From contig OX365952.1 of the NCBI GenBank assembly GCA_947247005.1, forward strand, positions 3,246,501 through 3,310,500: 64,000 nt of DNA, in the 5' to 3' direction. The stretch comes from Spisula solida (lineage: Eukaryota > Mollusca > Bivalvia > Venerida > Mactridae). The position numbers were made by a program, and so were the translations under genes. Under the pieces are notes generated by a model. It was not told where the DNA came from. It did not search any database and saw only the letters and a program-made list of their open reading frames with translations. Below are positions 12,501-27,500 of this stretch, one piece after another (position 1 is the first letter of the stretch; every line of letters starts with the position of its first letter).

Positions 12501-15500
12501 AATTTATTTCAGATATATTTGTTTTGTTTTTCTATCGAATAGACAGATATTACAACAAGCAATATATGACCTTAGGGCTTTGTTTCACTATATACGAGGG
12601 GCCTTCACAATTTCCTACAGGCCCCTTTCACAATTTCTAAAGGCCCCTTCACAACTTCACTACAAAGCACCAAACAAATCAAACATAGATAAAAATCATA
12701 TATTCCTGGACTTGATATGAAGTATTATATCATAACATGCATGTTTGGGACAAGTGGACAAAAATTGAGCCAACATCTAAAAAAATTATTTCACAATTTG
12801 ATTATTTATCGCACTTAGTTTATAACAATTTGAAAATTTCTGCGCCCACTTTTTCACAATTTTGTGTATTAGTATGTGTAATTATTTAGGCTTTTCGGTC
12901 AAGGATAACCCATGAAAGTGCAACTTATTTCCGATGGGGTCCTGAGTTTTTGCTGAAGGGTTGTGATACAAGGAATCCAGGTGCGTTACCCTAGCTCGTT
13001 CCGAAAAGACTCCCTGGTTCTTTAACGTGCCCGGTGTATAGCACCGATACACGGGAGACTACCTCTTGGTTTCCAACAAGTTCATCCCTAGTTGGGTGGG
13101 AAACACTGAAAAGCGTTTCATAAATGACCAAGTGTCCCGGCCGAGATTCGAACCCGGGACCTCTCGATCATTAGTCAAGTGCGTTATCCACTCGACCACC
13201 GTGTCACCCTAATTTTGAGGTTTTTCGCAAAACAAAAGGGCCTGGGCCTCTACACGATTCAGCGAAAAAAAGGCCCGACTTTCCCGGTTACAAGTCAAGC
13301 AAGCTAAACAATAGACCTGCAGCTACTACAAGGCTATTTCGGTACCTGGAGTCCAGTTCTTTCACAAATATGTACATGTAGATACATGGGCTATCCCTTG
13401 TAGGCCTACATCTTTTACAAAAAAAACAAGTTAGACTTCCCCTGGGCTTTTTCAATCAAATTATCCATTTGATCTAGTTAAAATAACACTATGCATACAC
13501 GAAGATCACAAAAATAACCATTCAAAATCAGAATAGTTCTGAATTGAAAATGACCAAGTACAGTCGAGCTGACAATAACAAGATGAAAAATGGAGCCTAT
13601 AACGCTCATCTGACGGAAGATTGCACAAGTTATACAAGAATATACTTTTTTTATCAAGAACACAATGATTTAGCAAGTTTTACCTCAATGAAGTTGAGAA
13701 GCATCCTGATTAACATCAATATAGGCTGGTTTGCACTATTGAGTCTATTCTCAACGAAATGGTGCAACAGAAATATTTCTACTTTCGTTTTCTCAATGTT
13801 TGTTTCCGAGATTTGCTTCGTTCTCAACCGAACATTCATAAGAATAATTCGGTATTCATCCTCACAGCGGTGTTTACCAATGTAATTTAGACTGATGATA
13901 ATCCTCAACCCTTCCGAATAACACAGTTTGGATGACAAATCGACCTCACGTCGAGAATAAAGTCTGCTCGCCATGTCATTTCGGCGCTTTATTTCGCGAG
14001 CGTTTCTATGACTTCTAATATCAAAGGGAAGGAACTCGTCCCTATTTTTTTTATTTTAAATTTACTTTTTTCAAGATCGTCAAATCTAATTGCCAAGAAA
14101 TAATTCATTAAGCAGATTTATTGATGTGAATACTGTAACGGATGTTTGTAATATATTCCGGACGGTACCGAAGTTTCCCGTAATAACACGAAATTACGTC
14201 GGCTAATGATGGACGGATTGCGTTAAGGCACAATGGGAACACACAAGTGAACGAGAAAATAATCCGCCCAAGTCCCTGCTGTCAAAATGTTGAATGAACA
14301 AAATTTAGCAATCAGAAAGCTGAATGCCAAAGATCCGTATAATATCATGAGCAAACATCTTTCAACGTGCTAATTACATCTACTAGGCTTGCGATTGAAT
14401 AATTTGAAATCATGTATGATCAGGAATAAATAATAAAGTTTTTTACAGAATGAAAGGATAGTAATGCACCGGACAGGGAAAGCAATACTCGGCACAAACA
14501 GCTGAGAACAACTAAGCGCAAGATGAACAGTGGCAGAAACACAAATTCAAAATATAAAGTCAATAAACTCACTAAAAATGCTTCATGCAAAAGACTAATT
14601 GTTCACGGAACGAACTTGTATTAGTTATCTGTTCTGTTAACAAGTGTATTAAGATGTGTTAAGTAAAGAAACTAAGATAAATAAGATAAATACCCAGTTT
14701 TAGGTCCAAAATGTTCCTAATATGTAAACCAAAGCTTGCTCCGATGTTATCATTTCCTAAGACTTTGTCCCATTCGATACCCGGGGCCTTTATAAAGACG
14801 CGTATACCTTGTTCCAGTGTTTGCATCAACCCTCTCCTTACACGTGATACTATAGGGTAACTGTAATTCTTACTGTAAAAATATCACAATAAGCAATGAA
14901 AAAGGTTTATGCTAGGTCTTTGAAACATTATGTTTGGTTTAAAATATTCTGTGGCATAGTGGGGACATAGACTCGTTTCAAGCTAAAGAAACTCACATTA
15001 GACATTTCTACAGATCTTAAACGGTTTTCAAGTCTGGTACTGGTTCAATACTTGTTTATCTACATATTGTACAGAATTCTTTTAAAAAGCATATATATAT
15101 AATAGTAGCATACGTTTACAATTCAACGTTTATACGATTCTTAGTTTTAATATAACAATTTATTCCATTTTATGTCAGGTAAATTTACATCATGTTATTT
15201 CCACAACATTTGATCGAAAACATTGACCTAATTGAGGTAAGCATGATTTGTTATACATGTATTATTCTTCCAATAGTGAAAGACCAAGCTGACCTTAAAA
15301 CAATATTTTCGTGCACAGTGGTAAAGTTGGTCCGTTTAGGATGTTTTTTCAGAACATTAACAGCAGCCTTTCTCACCATATCGTCGTCATCATGCACCGC
15401 ACTTGTAACTAGCGCATGCGCACTCTGAAATTCACACGCAAGGTAATTTTGGAGGTTGCAAACAATATTAAAAGCATCAGAGGTGAGCACAAATCTTTCA

Positions 15501-18500
15501 AGAGAGTCTATTGCAAACTATACACTTTGTTTATTGTTCCTTAGTTATCAGTATTGTATTTCGTTATGCTTGTGGGCGATTGTGTGTTTTAATGTCACTT
15601 TAGCCTTCTCGATTTCTTCATATTAATATGAAGTCATTTAACTAATTGAATGACTTATACCAGGACTATGTCTGTGTCTGTGGTTATAGCGTGTAGTAAT
15701 CCAAAGTGTAGATTGGTTTTATCAAACCGACTATCTACTATAGAATTACCGGATCGTATACTATCATTATTAGGTTACGCTCTTCCATGATATTGAAAAC
15801 GGTGGATATTTCATTTAAATGCAGAGAAGTGCGTTAGTTGCGAGAGAGCAAGTTAGTACTGGTTGATACTAAAAATTCTAGGCACACTAGCGTGGTCAAC
15901 TATTCGCTTTAAAGACTGACAAACATAGTTGGAAAATGGCTTATAACCCGTTAATTAACTTGCGCATTCGATCGGGCATATTGCGTTGAGTGGCACACGA
16001 CTTCCCTGAGGAAAAACGAATTAAGTTCGTTAAATAAGGTTTTAATTCTACGACTCTGATCGTTGAGTTATGGCTTGAATTTAGCAGGAGGGAGGGTTGC
16101 TTAAAAAAGAATAGCCAATATCTCCCAGATTAATACATCCAATATACTTTAAGATATGAGCCACACGTGTGTTCACCAATAGCTCATTTCATGCAGTGTT
16201 TCTGTTCGAATAATTGATATACATATATATATATACCTCATTGCAAGCAAAGTGTCTCAGACTATGGACTGCAGCCCTTCTCCAAGCTGTGACCCCTACG
16301 TTAGGTTCCATGTACGATCGAATGTGACGCAAGGATCTCTGTTTCCCAGCATTCCCCAGTGACTGTAGCAGCACCGTCTTGGTTTCTATGTGCTTACGTG
16401 CCGGCGTATCGTGCTGGATGATGGAACGACGTTCTCGAGGTTTTACAATATCCATCGATTTTGCTAAATACGAGAGAACAAGGATGTATATAACGCATAG
16501 TAAAGATGTCAACCCTACAACATGTATCCATAACATGACAATTGCACTAATTAAATTAAAAGGGGCGATACATATCAATACCAAACATACGTTTACATCG
16601 AGAGATTTTGAAACAAAGTGACTCATCGGTCTTCTCGTTTGGGTACTGAAAAGTATTTGTATAGTGTAAAATAAAAGTTAACTGCGCTTTAGACAAATTG
16701 AAATACTAGTGGACCAAAGGCACATGTACTTCAATGTTAAGGTTTGAATCCCCTCAGAGATATATAATTTTTTGACACATTAAAGACATTCAATGTGCTC
16801 CAAAAGGATCAATCTGACAAAAAATGTCCTATTAAAAAGTAACCAAGTTGAACATTACTTTCATTATGATGGTCAAGCCAGTACTCGATTCTATGAACAA
16901 TTCTGTCCGATTCCGTCACGTTCCAGGTGTGTAGGGATTTAGCCATTGCTCCAAGTGAGAGACAAGCTCGTTTTCGATTTTTTGAAAGTCCCGGTGTTTC
17001 TGTAATTAAAGTTCGTTTATTCAGGTATGTCACTTGTATCCAAAGATTGAAATATCATAACATTGTATTTTTATTGTTTTAAACATTTTAATTTGAGAAA
17101 ACCAATTAAAACCAATACCTTATTCACAGAGGTACGTACTTGTAATTATAGCGTCTATCAAAAAAAGGCATTAATAAGAGAAATCGCAATGTTTATCTAT
17201 ACAATGTTATGTAAACAGGTGACTGACCTGAATAATCGATTTATATGTTCCATTATTATATAGGAATACAAATACCAGTATATTAACACAGCCATTTGGA
17301 TTTCAAATATGCGTCAAATTGGTAAATTGAGTTACAGTGGCTTTCCGAATAACAACCCCGAACAATCAACATATATATATGGTATTTTAATACATAAATT
17401 GATTTAAAGATAATCGCCGATATACGTTTCATTATACGAGTATGGATATAACGTTTTGTCCTTCCACAATTAAGCGCTAAAGCAAGTCGCTAACTAGTTT
17501 GTAGCGACGTTCTGTCTTTTCTGACGTCAAAAACTTGCGCATCCTTCAGGCGCGAATCTTACACATGTTTAACCTGTTCCGCAAAATTGAATAACCTGTT
17601 CCGCAAAATTGAATAAACCGAAACAAAACTACTCCCCTTTTCCTGGACTTTCTCTTTGCATGTGAATATTCGGTCTGCTTTCAAAAATGCATTCTTTTTT
17701 TATACATACAATCCAGAAATCACTACGATTTTAACCGTGTAATTTCTCCACAACCAATTCATCCGAGCAAGAAACGAGTTCCAGCCAATCTCAACCAAAA
17801 TCATAATTTTCAATCATTTTTAAGAATATTTGTCTCTAGCAATTGAATTATTTTGTATTTCTTTGTATTGCGAGATAATTTGGAATGTTTGTTTCTGTGA
17901 GTTAATGTATCTGCACGAATAAATTCCTACGCGCTGTAAAATGACAATTGAATTTTGAGGGGTGATATAATGTCACTGTTAAAGTAAACGGTTGAGCAGA
18001 CGAAATTTACACTGTTTCGTTTCATTATGTTCATATAACAACTTCTATTATAATGTGTGCTTATTTTCACTATTTACAATATTTTGCATTTGTTAATAGT
18101 ATTGATTGACGTTTCATCCATTAAATTACCTCGGGTATTCAGCTAAATAGTTTGCGTCTATTTTTAAAACAACCCTTTTCCAAGCGCTGTTGTTTACACA
18201 TTTCCCGCCGAGATCGAGACCATACCGGTTTCGTCCCCACGTTCTAAATCGTTCGCGCTACTCGTACCATATCCAGTTCGTATGCAGCTAGAGTTTAGGT
18301 ATATGGAATTAAGATTTTGTGTAGTTTAGTTGCTAGTTTATTTTATTTTCTAGTGCCTCATGTGACATTGTGTCGAATAATTTACCTCAAATATTCAGTG
18401 AAATAGTTTGCTCCATTGGAACATGGTTTCGATGTTGAAACAGAGACTGCACTTCTCAAATCTTCATACATTTATATTGACCAATGTCTGAATACATATT

Positions 18501-21500
18501 CTGCTTAGTTAATAACTAATACAGGACATGTATGTATCATCGATCAATTGCTTGTCGCTAATCACTTGCGCCATGTCTTCTGATAAATGCACAATGATGT
18601 ACTAGTATTTACTATCATGCTCATGTTCATATTTGTACAACACCTGTTTATTTCGTTACTTTGTGCATACATGTATTGTGTTCAATATCCTCTACATAGA
18701 GGGAAATAAAGAATTGAAAAAATTAAAACCTATTTTATATTAAAGCGTGTTACCTCCTGGGGCCATGTCACCTTCAAAACAAAGTTCTTCAACATGCCGA
18801 ACCAATTCCTTCAAAGAAGAGAAGATGCTTTTTACTAAAAGATGATAACACATGAGACAAGTAATGCATTACTCAACATAAACAAGCAAACATTTTACAT
18901 AAAACCTTTTTCATGTATGAATAAAACACAAGGACAAATTTACACTTAAGTATACAAATGTACAAGAAAAATCAATTGGAACTGTACATTTACAAAAACA
19001 GGACATTCTTAATCCAATAGTATGTCGCCTCAGTCAGTTCAGCATAACTGGAGTAAGAACCAACATACAAAAACGAAGCACAATGAGGATCTCACACTAC
19101 AAGCACAACAGAACAAGCAACACACATCGGAAACAATATACAATACAAAATGTACATGTATTTTTGAGATTAAAAGCGACTTGTACGTGCTAGATCCCTA
19201 AGTTGCAAAAAAGAGAACATTTCCTTATTCGTTTTTAAACCATAAAGTGGACATAACCTACATACACAAATGTAAAAGAAGATTGACTGTAAGGCTTTGG
19301 TCTTTGTACGGGCAGGGAGAAAGGTCGCTGGGGACAAACGTGTAGCACACTAAAACTCGTATGTTGAGGTTATAGTTTTACGTGTTAAGGTAAATCACAA
19401 CTGACGGAGACAAATATAAAGATACTTACAAGTTCTGGCGAATCCAAAGCAATGGAATGAAACAAGCATCTCCTTAAATCTTCTTCCGTCACGTTCGGAT
19501 CCCTCATTATTGTATCTAGAACTAACAGTTGCGCCTCTGCACTGCCTTCTCTAGCTACGATATCAATAAACAGATTTCTCTCATCCACACATAATGTATC
19601 ATTGAGAGAACATTGACGAGTAAGCGCTTCTGTTGCAAGCCTCACAAAATCATCTTTCTTCAATGAATGGATTAGGTTCCTCAGATTATGCACGCATTCT
19701 GTTCGGTTCCTATCGTCTAAAAATAATAATAAAAAAATTGTCTGAAATTGATAACATACTACATATTTTAAGGCTATCGTAATTTCTTTTTTTTTTCTTG
19801 AACATGTAATTTGTGTTTTTTCTAGTGTTCCTTTTGTGCATTACAATTTCTGCATTTTTCTGTTCAGTGCTGCCCAATTTGTTATTCTTAATTTTGAGCA
19901 ATAATGGCTGTTTCAATAGTTTCATCCCAATTGACATTATCACAATGTCGATACTACACCAGTCAACGGGTGACAGGAATGTGATTTAATAAGAAGATGG
20001 TATAGTATGAGTTTGCGATAAGGTTTGACCTCTACACATATCTTATAAAGAACAATGCCGATTAGAAAAAAAGTATGACTGATCAAGACAACCTTACTAA
20101 GTCTTATTAAATAGAACTTTTTTTGTAATCCACATAAAAGTTTACTTTACATTAAATATATTTAAGGTTTATGGGGTCCAACATGATAACAAACTGACTA
20201 TAATTCAAACAGTTCAGTACTGATACTATAGTAAAAAGATAATATTAAGTCGGACAGGGAAGGCAGCACTCGACTTAACCAGCCGAGCACAGAAAACATA
20301 AAAAGCATACAAGGTCAAATGGCCAACACACGACCAAACGAGAAAATGATCCGCCAAATTCCTAGCTGTCAAAAAGCTGAATGAACTAGTTTCAGTAATA
20401 AAAATGCTAAATGACCTAGTTGTCACAGTATAACAGGTGACATACCTAGTTTTAGCTATCTGTAGTCTTAACAAGTTAAAGAAATACAGTATTAAAAAGC
20501 TGAATGACATGGTTTCATGAATTCTGCAGAATGTGGTTGATGACTAACATTCTATTGTTACAGTACTTACACTTGTTTCGTATAGAATGTATGCACAGTA
20601 AATGTTTGTTGATCTCTGCCTCCACACTTTGAATACCAACTTTCACTTCTGGTCTCTGAAATTGGAAATACATAATAATGTACCGATACATTGTACGCGA
20701 CAAGTCACACTGCTGCAGTAATTATTTCGTTATCTTCTGCTGTGGCGATTATTTCCAAATTGCCATCAAATGATGTACCCTTGTTTTATGACGGCATAGG
20801 TTTGCACAAAAATTAGAAACTTATCATTTCGCTAGTACATGTAATAAAAAAACAAAAAATCTGTGAAAATCGCAAACATTGATTTGTCGTAAAATTAAAA
20901 GAATTATTTGGTTTACCTTGCGAACTGTAAGAGTATCTCTGTGCAGGGCGTCTACATCGTGTGATCTTAGTTCGTTGTGTTTGCTGAAGAGATACATTAA
21001 ACATTGATGTTGCTACCACGGGAGCTTGTCCTTTGCAACTTATACTCACTACTTGTTTTCTAACGTTGTTATTATATTGACCTAAGGCATATTGCTGATT
21101 ATGCCAATACATTTTAACTTTTAATTAGTATTACTATTAGAAGAAGAAACAAAGAAACATATGTTATAAAAAGGGTGAAACTATCAAGACAAAATGACAG
21201 AAAAATGTTCTAATGCAACTTGTAGATTGTCATTCTCGTTTTTGGGCTTTGTTCTTCACCTTGTACGCATGTATTATCTTGTCCAGTTCGCCCAATACAT
21301 TCTTGACATAAGGCGCGTAGTTTTTTGTATAACTGATTTGTATTAAAATGACTAGGTAATTAACTAACATACCGTTTTAGAGTCATTTTCACTTTGCTAC
21401 GGGAAATGGAACCTATCTTTGGAAATTCTGAAATTCATAGAAACACACAATGTTCCTAAGTCTTGCACGTGTCATATCCTATACATTCCTATATCATCAG

Positions 21501-24500
21501 CAGTTTATAGTGCCATCGTTTAAAACCAAGCTTGTGCATATCATTTAACACAAATGTTCAAAAAATGACGATAAAATGTGTTAGAATTGGTCCCATTCGG
21601 ACAATATCATTTAGAGCAATCACTGTTTCGACTTACACACGTACATTTACGTTTAGATAACCAAGCCAATCTACACATATACGTTTATAGACCAAATTGA
21701 CCTGACGCATAATAATCTACCGTCTCATTTGATCATTCATGACCGGTTTTGTTTTTTTAATCAAATGCATATTCCGAAGCGTAATAACTTCATACAATGG
21801 TAAGACATTTTCAAAACACTCTTGAAATAGAATTGTGGGAAGAAAGTATCAAACACTCTTGAAATATAATTATTATTAGAATGCATGCGGGTAATAGAAT
21901 TCAAATTTTAATTATTTTTAAATTGTTACCTCCAATATGTTCATCTTCAATTTCACTAAAACCTTCTGTTGAATTCCTGAAAATAGACCAACGTATAATG
22001 ACACATATGATATTATTAAGTAAAGCTTAACTGAGATTCAGAAGTATTTGTTGATTCGCCATCCTAATTATGTCGTCTTTCAAAGGTTTACTTGGTATTC
22101 CAACTAGCAAGATGGGAACAATAAACTACATTTAAAGGGTAACATAATAGTTTAACAAAACTGAAGCAAACACTCAATGTACAATTGTAACCTCCGTGTT
22201 TGGTGAAAGAAGACGTAGAACAAAACACCTTTCAAAAGCCAAATATATTGCACCCTCAGATTCAAAATTACTGCATTTTTTGCAGATGCAATTGAACCAT
22301 ACGACGGCGAGCGAGAGGTTGTGTAAGAAGTAGCCGGCCATACATACGTGGCCAAAGGAGCACATGTGTTCATGCAAATAAAACGATGGATCACATACTG
22401 TTTTACTTTTGTTGGCGAATGTCTCAAAGTGATGTTGTCAATGGCATCGACAGACATCGGTGTTCCTTTCATGTCCAAATGAATGGTCTGCAATATGAGG
22501 CAAAATAACGTATAGAATTCTTGCAATTTATTACTGATTAATGTTATAAAGATTGTGAAAATACACTGAAAAATAGCTTCCGTGGTTACCTTGCTCTCCA
22601 ACATGTTCTCTGTCCATAGGCTGTGATTATGATACATAACTATCTAGACGATAAGGGCAATGAAATTCACATGCTCTGTACTTTAATCCAGCTACAAAAT
22701 TCTCAACATCAAAGTTCAGTGAAAACCACTCACAACATAAAATCACAACAAATCGGACAAGGACGACAGCACCCAGCAGAAGAAAAACAGCACACAAGAA
22801 CAAATTGTTTGCTTGAGCTTTGATGACTTCAGTTGACTGTTTAAATCAGATTATTGTACATACGTCTACATAACACCTGTGTTGAGAGGCTAAAATTACG
22901 ATAACTTTCAATTCCAGGGAAATATTATATAATAATGTCGGTATATAGAGAAGTTGTTGCTCAAGAGAGGGTCGCTATAAAGAGGATATTCGTATAAAGC
23001 TTCAGAAATATTATCGGTATTACGTGTCAGACTATGCGTTATGAGGAGGAACACTCGTGTCGTGCGTTTAGTGAAAGCTACCAACATTTTACGTTAATAA
23101 ACACGATATTAAAACTATTTTGTCGCATTAATCATTCGTTAAACGTTCTGTTTGTCACACACACTTAGAACGTGACCCCCCCCCCCCCCTCTGTTCGAAA
23201 AATGTACGAATGCACGAGTTTATTATTCAGACACATTAGGCCTTTTCGACTGGGCTGTTTCGTGGGGCAGGTTACAGTCTGGTTCCCGTTCTAATTTTAC
23301 AGTTGTATTACTGTAGTAGTGCTGTAATTGTGGGGACGGGAACCAGGCTAAAACTTGCTTCACGAAACAGCCCAGTCGAAAAGGCCTATTCTTTTCCTCT
23401 GTCAGCCGGTATAGTACACCAGTTTAGGCGTACCACCTCTATCTATGGTAAGCCGTAATTGGGTCGCGTGACAAACACGTTGTTTTAACATAACATTCAA
23501 CGAATCATAGGACCGAAACGTTACTAAACATCTTCATTGAACGCACTGCTCGTACATACCTTGTTATGAAGTCTATGTACATTCGTAGAACTTTTATGAA
23601 CACGAACAAATTTTATCCCATCTGTTGCACGTGATACCTCGTAATCGTGATCCATGTGTCCTTAAAACACAAATATGTATCATAATTATAATTCATTAGA
23701 ACATTAATTAGACACCAACACATTATTGAAACATCATTAATGACAACGAAATCAGTTGGCATTATATTGTAATGAGATTATTCTTGCAAAGGTATTCGTA
23801 GCAAATGTTAGCGCCGCGGAATGGATGTTTGGCAAATTCTGATTAACCAACTAACTAAATGTACATGTAAAATTAGTGTTTCTGTAATCCGGAGAGGCAA
23901 ATACTGTTGCACTATTGTCAGATGACTATGTACGCCAGTTATACGAACTCGTATGACAGTAAATGTTTTAATTTAAATGATAACTCTTTTAGATATAATG
24001 CACGTAGCCTTTACATAGCAAAATCCGGCAAACAGCAAGGCACACTACGTGACTGTTGTCGACAGGTTGTTTTTGTTAATACGTTAAGTGCAATAGTAAC
24101 GTTTCATATCAGGAAAGCCCGATACCTTGTTGTAGAGTTTATTTTGTTGTAACGACACGGAATGTAATCTACAAAACATTTTACATTCGGTTCAGCGTAG
24201 GAAGTACACCTACCTGCATGGTCCTCCTCGTGTGATGAAAACGTCCATCGATTGCTGTCTTCAATCTGACAAATAAATATAATACTGTGTTACAAGTGCC
24301 TCTCTAAACGATACAAGTGCCTCTCTAAATGATTAAGATAACCATATGTGAATACTGTGTTACAAGTGCCTCTCTAATCGATTAAGCTAACCACGTGTAA
24401 ATACTGTGTTACAAGTACCTCTCTAAACGATTAAGCTAACCACGTGTAAATACTGTGTTACAAGTGCCTCTCTAAACGATTAAGCTAACCACGTGTAAAT

Positions 24501-27500
24501 ACTGAGTAACAAGTACCTCTCTAAACGATTAAGCTAACCACGTGTAAATACTGTGTCTCTCTAAAGTATATTGGAAGGAAACTAAGAACTATTTTAAAAG
24601 GAACAATACGGAGTGCCCGATATAAAGAGTAGTTTAAATTGCTTATTTGCCATAAATCTTTTATAAAGCAACTGTCAGTGGCTTTCTATTACATACATAA
24701 TTGGTTAGGTTGGAAAATTACATAATGCAAACATTTTAGCCCGATCTGTGAGGCAGTCCCATTAACGGTGGAAGGTCATGGAATATTCTAATGACTCCTG
24801 AAGGTCAATTCTCTGGAAGACTATATTATAATATTGCTGGAATGAGTAGCTATACTATAACTGCTGTAACTGCTGTAACTGCTGTAACTGCTGTAACTGC
24901 TGTAACTGCTGTTATTCTCTTTGCTGACTTCACCATGGTAACATAATGCGGGGAATATCTTACCTTCACTTTAACGGACAAAGTACTGGCTAGTACTTTC
25001 TTCATGGTAAGAATTTCATACATCTCTTCTGGATGAAAATGTACAAGTGATACAAGTCCATCATTACCAACTGTGAAGTAGAATCTGAAACGGCATTTCC
25101 TTCTTATTAAGCAATGGTTATTATAGGGAGGTATAGTTCGCATATGATAACACTAGACTTTGTTTACAAATAAAAAGGAAAATTCAATACATTACCGATG
25201 TCCATTTTTGTTCGATCTTGTCAATGATCACTTTTAATGCGTCTACTCTTTTAATCCACAGTGATACCAAGAGACCACTCGACCGTGTGTCTCGGGGAAG
25301 GATAGGGAAGTCTTGAGACAGTAAGTGACATCGCATGTACATCGGGAAATTTCAAAAGTATTGGGCAGCCCAGAGACTTCACCGACACATCGGCGATGTT
25401 TCGCTAAAGTGTCGGGAACCTTCGGATATATTTAAATAGAATATAATAGAGTTTATTGCAAGGCAATATTGCCCATGAACATGTTGTATCAGCCAAAATT
25501 CACTAATTACCTGATAACGGCCCTAATTGGCCGTTGACTTGTCAGAGCGCGTGTGGCGGGAGATTGACGCCACAGCGCACGAGTATGACGTCACAGACCG
25601 CTTGACGGCGTTCTGCCCAGACTAAGACGGACAGCCGTGATGGCTAGACGTGACCGTTAGACGTCCCGTAGTGATGCGTCTACGGACCACTAGGAGGGTA
25701 ACTATGCTTATATTATTGCTCCATTGTGCAGATCGTGATCCAAATATACCAACCAACACTTTAATGGCGACAAGGCTGAGGGATAAGTTCCCGAATTTGT
25801 TTGTTTTGGGCCGTTTTGTCCGCTATGCGACGGAACGTTAACGCGTGGATTGTAAACTGGCCCTGTTGTTTTTGAATTGTTTATGTTTATTAACAGTCAA
25901 ACAGGATTAGGAAATCACAAGTAAGTGTATTTTATTGGTTTACTTGTTGTTTTGGGAGGGTTTTTTAAATTATTTTGGTATTAAAATGGGGATAGGTGAC
26001 CAGCGAACACCGGCCGGATGTCATCATTTTGTTCGCCACGGTCTGCACGAGTGAATATTAATGTAATCATAATTACGTGTAGTTATAGGAAGTGTAGACC
26101 TAGAATATCACTACTAGGGTAGATCTAGTTTATAGTCCTGTAGCTATTATCCCGTGTCTCGTACTCTTAGGTCCGTGCTGGTAAATATTTAGACAGTCTC
26201 ATTTTTAAATGATTTTAACAATTCGTCGCTGAGAACGAATCAGTGCCATAAATTGTTGGTCATACAATGTATTTAATTTCGTAATAAATCTAGTCAATGA
26301 TTCTCCAATGCTAGAGCATTTCGACACTTTGAATATTTAAAATAGTTATAATAAGCAATATGTGTGTGCGTGTGTGGCGCGTTTACACTGTTGAATTAGA
26401 TTTTCCTTTTCTGTCAATGAGCTGCACTTCGGCTCGGAGGTTGGTCTCCATGGAGATGTGTAGGGGCACCTTTGGAGGTATTTTGTGTAAAGTTTATTGT
26501 TGTTATCAAAATTGAGTACAATAATAGCATGCCGTGGTTCAGGGTTTGCTGTTAATCATTAATACATTATTTACAACTTGATAAACATCATGGTTGGTGT
26601 AAATACGAATGATAGATCTAGCGATTACTCCGCGTAAGTAGTACTTGGCAACTCGAATTGGATGTATTTATCCGCATGTTGTTTACTATCATGGGGCCCC
26701 GATACCTGCCCTACGTTCAAGGAAAGTAACCTGCAAACATGTTTAACAATCACGGGTTTTTGTCGATATAATCCTTCCTTGTACGCTTCGTTTGCGGCAT
26801 ACAATTTAAAAAGTACTAATTCCCGTTTTTTTGCGTTCTCAGTTCGAAATATGTACGGATGCACGGATTTTACTATTCACATTATTTTGTTTGCCTCTGT
26901 CCGCCATTTTGTTAAATTAAACAAATACACACACACCACCTCCGGATATGGTTAGCCAAACTTGGCGTACGTTACAAACATGTTTTTCAAACATACAGTT
27001 CAACGAATAACAGTGTGCGTACCAGGAGTGAAACGTACGTCACATATTGTTTCCTTGAACGCAGGGCTGCTAGCGCACGGTTATGTATGGAACGCCATAG
27101 CTGTCTTTTGTTGATGCTTGTCATGTTAAATTGTAATAATATCATTTGAACATGTCTATACGACATGTTATGGTGTTACAACAACGTCTTAAGTTGTCGA
27201 TAGGGCATGTGAACTTCTCAAGTCACAATGTTAAACTGTCCAAGTATCTTGTGAACATGTCTATATGCCATGTTAAATTGTTAAAATAGCTTCTTATCAT
27301 GTTCATTGGGCATGTGAACTTCTCAACAGAACGTGTAATACTCTTTAACGACAGTGATTAATTGTTAAAAATCATTTGAAGGTGTCTATAAGCCATGTTA
27401 AATTGTCAAAATAGCTTCTTATCATGTCCAATAACAATGTGAACTTCTCAACAGAACGTGTTATATTGTTAAACAACAGTGGTAAATTGTTAAAATATCA

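Noticed and set aside
13134..13209. Functional tRNA gene on the minus strand
   Set aside because: A and B boxes are present but the sequence continues into a SINE body and the acceptor and anticodon arms do not pair convincingly.
24280..24912. CRISPR-like spaced repeats
   Set aside because: Repeats are directly adjacent tandem units without unique spacers, in a eukaryotic intron.
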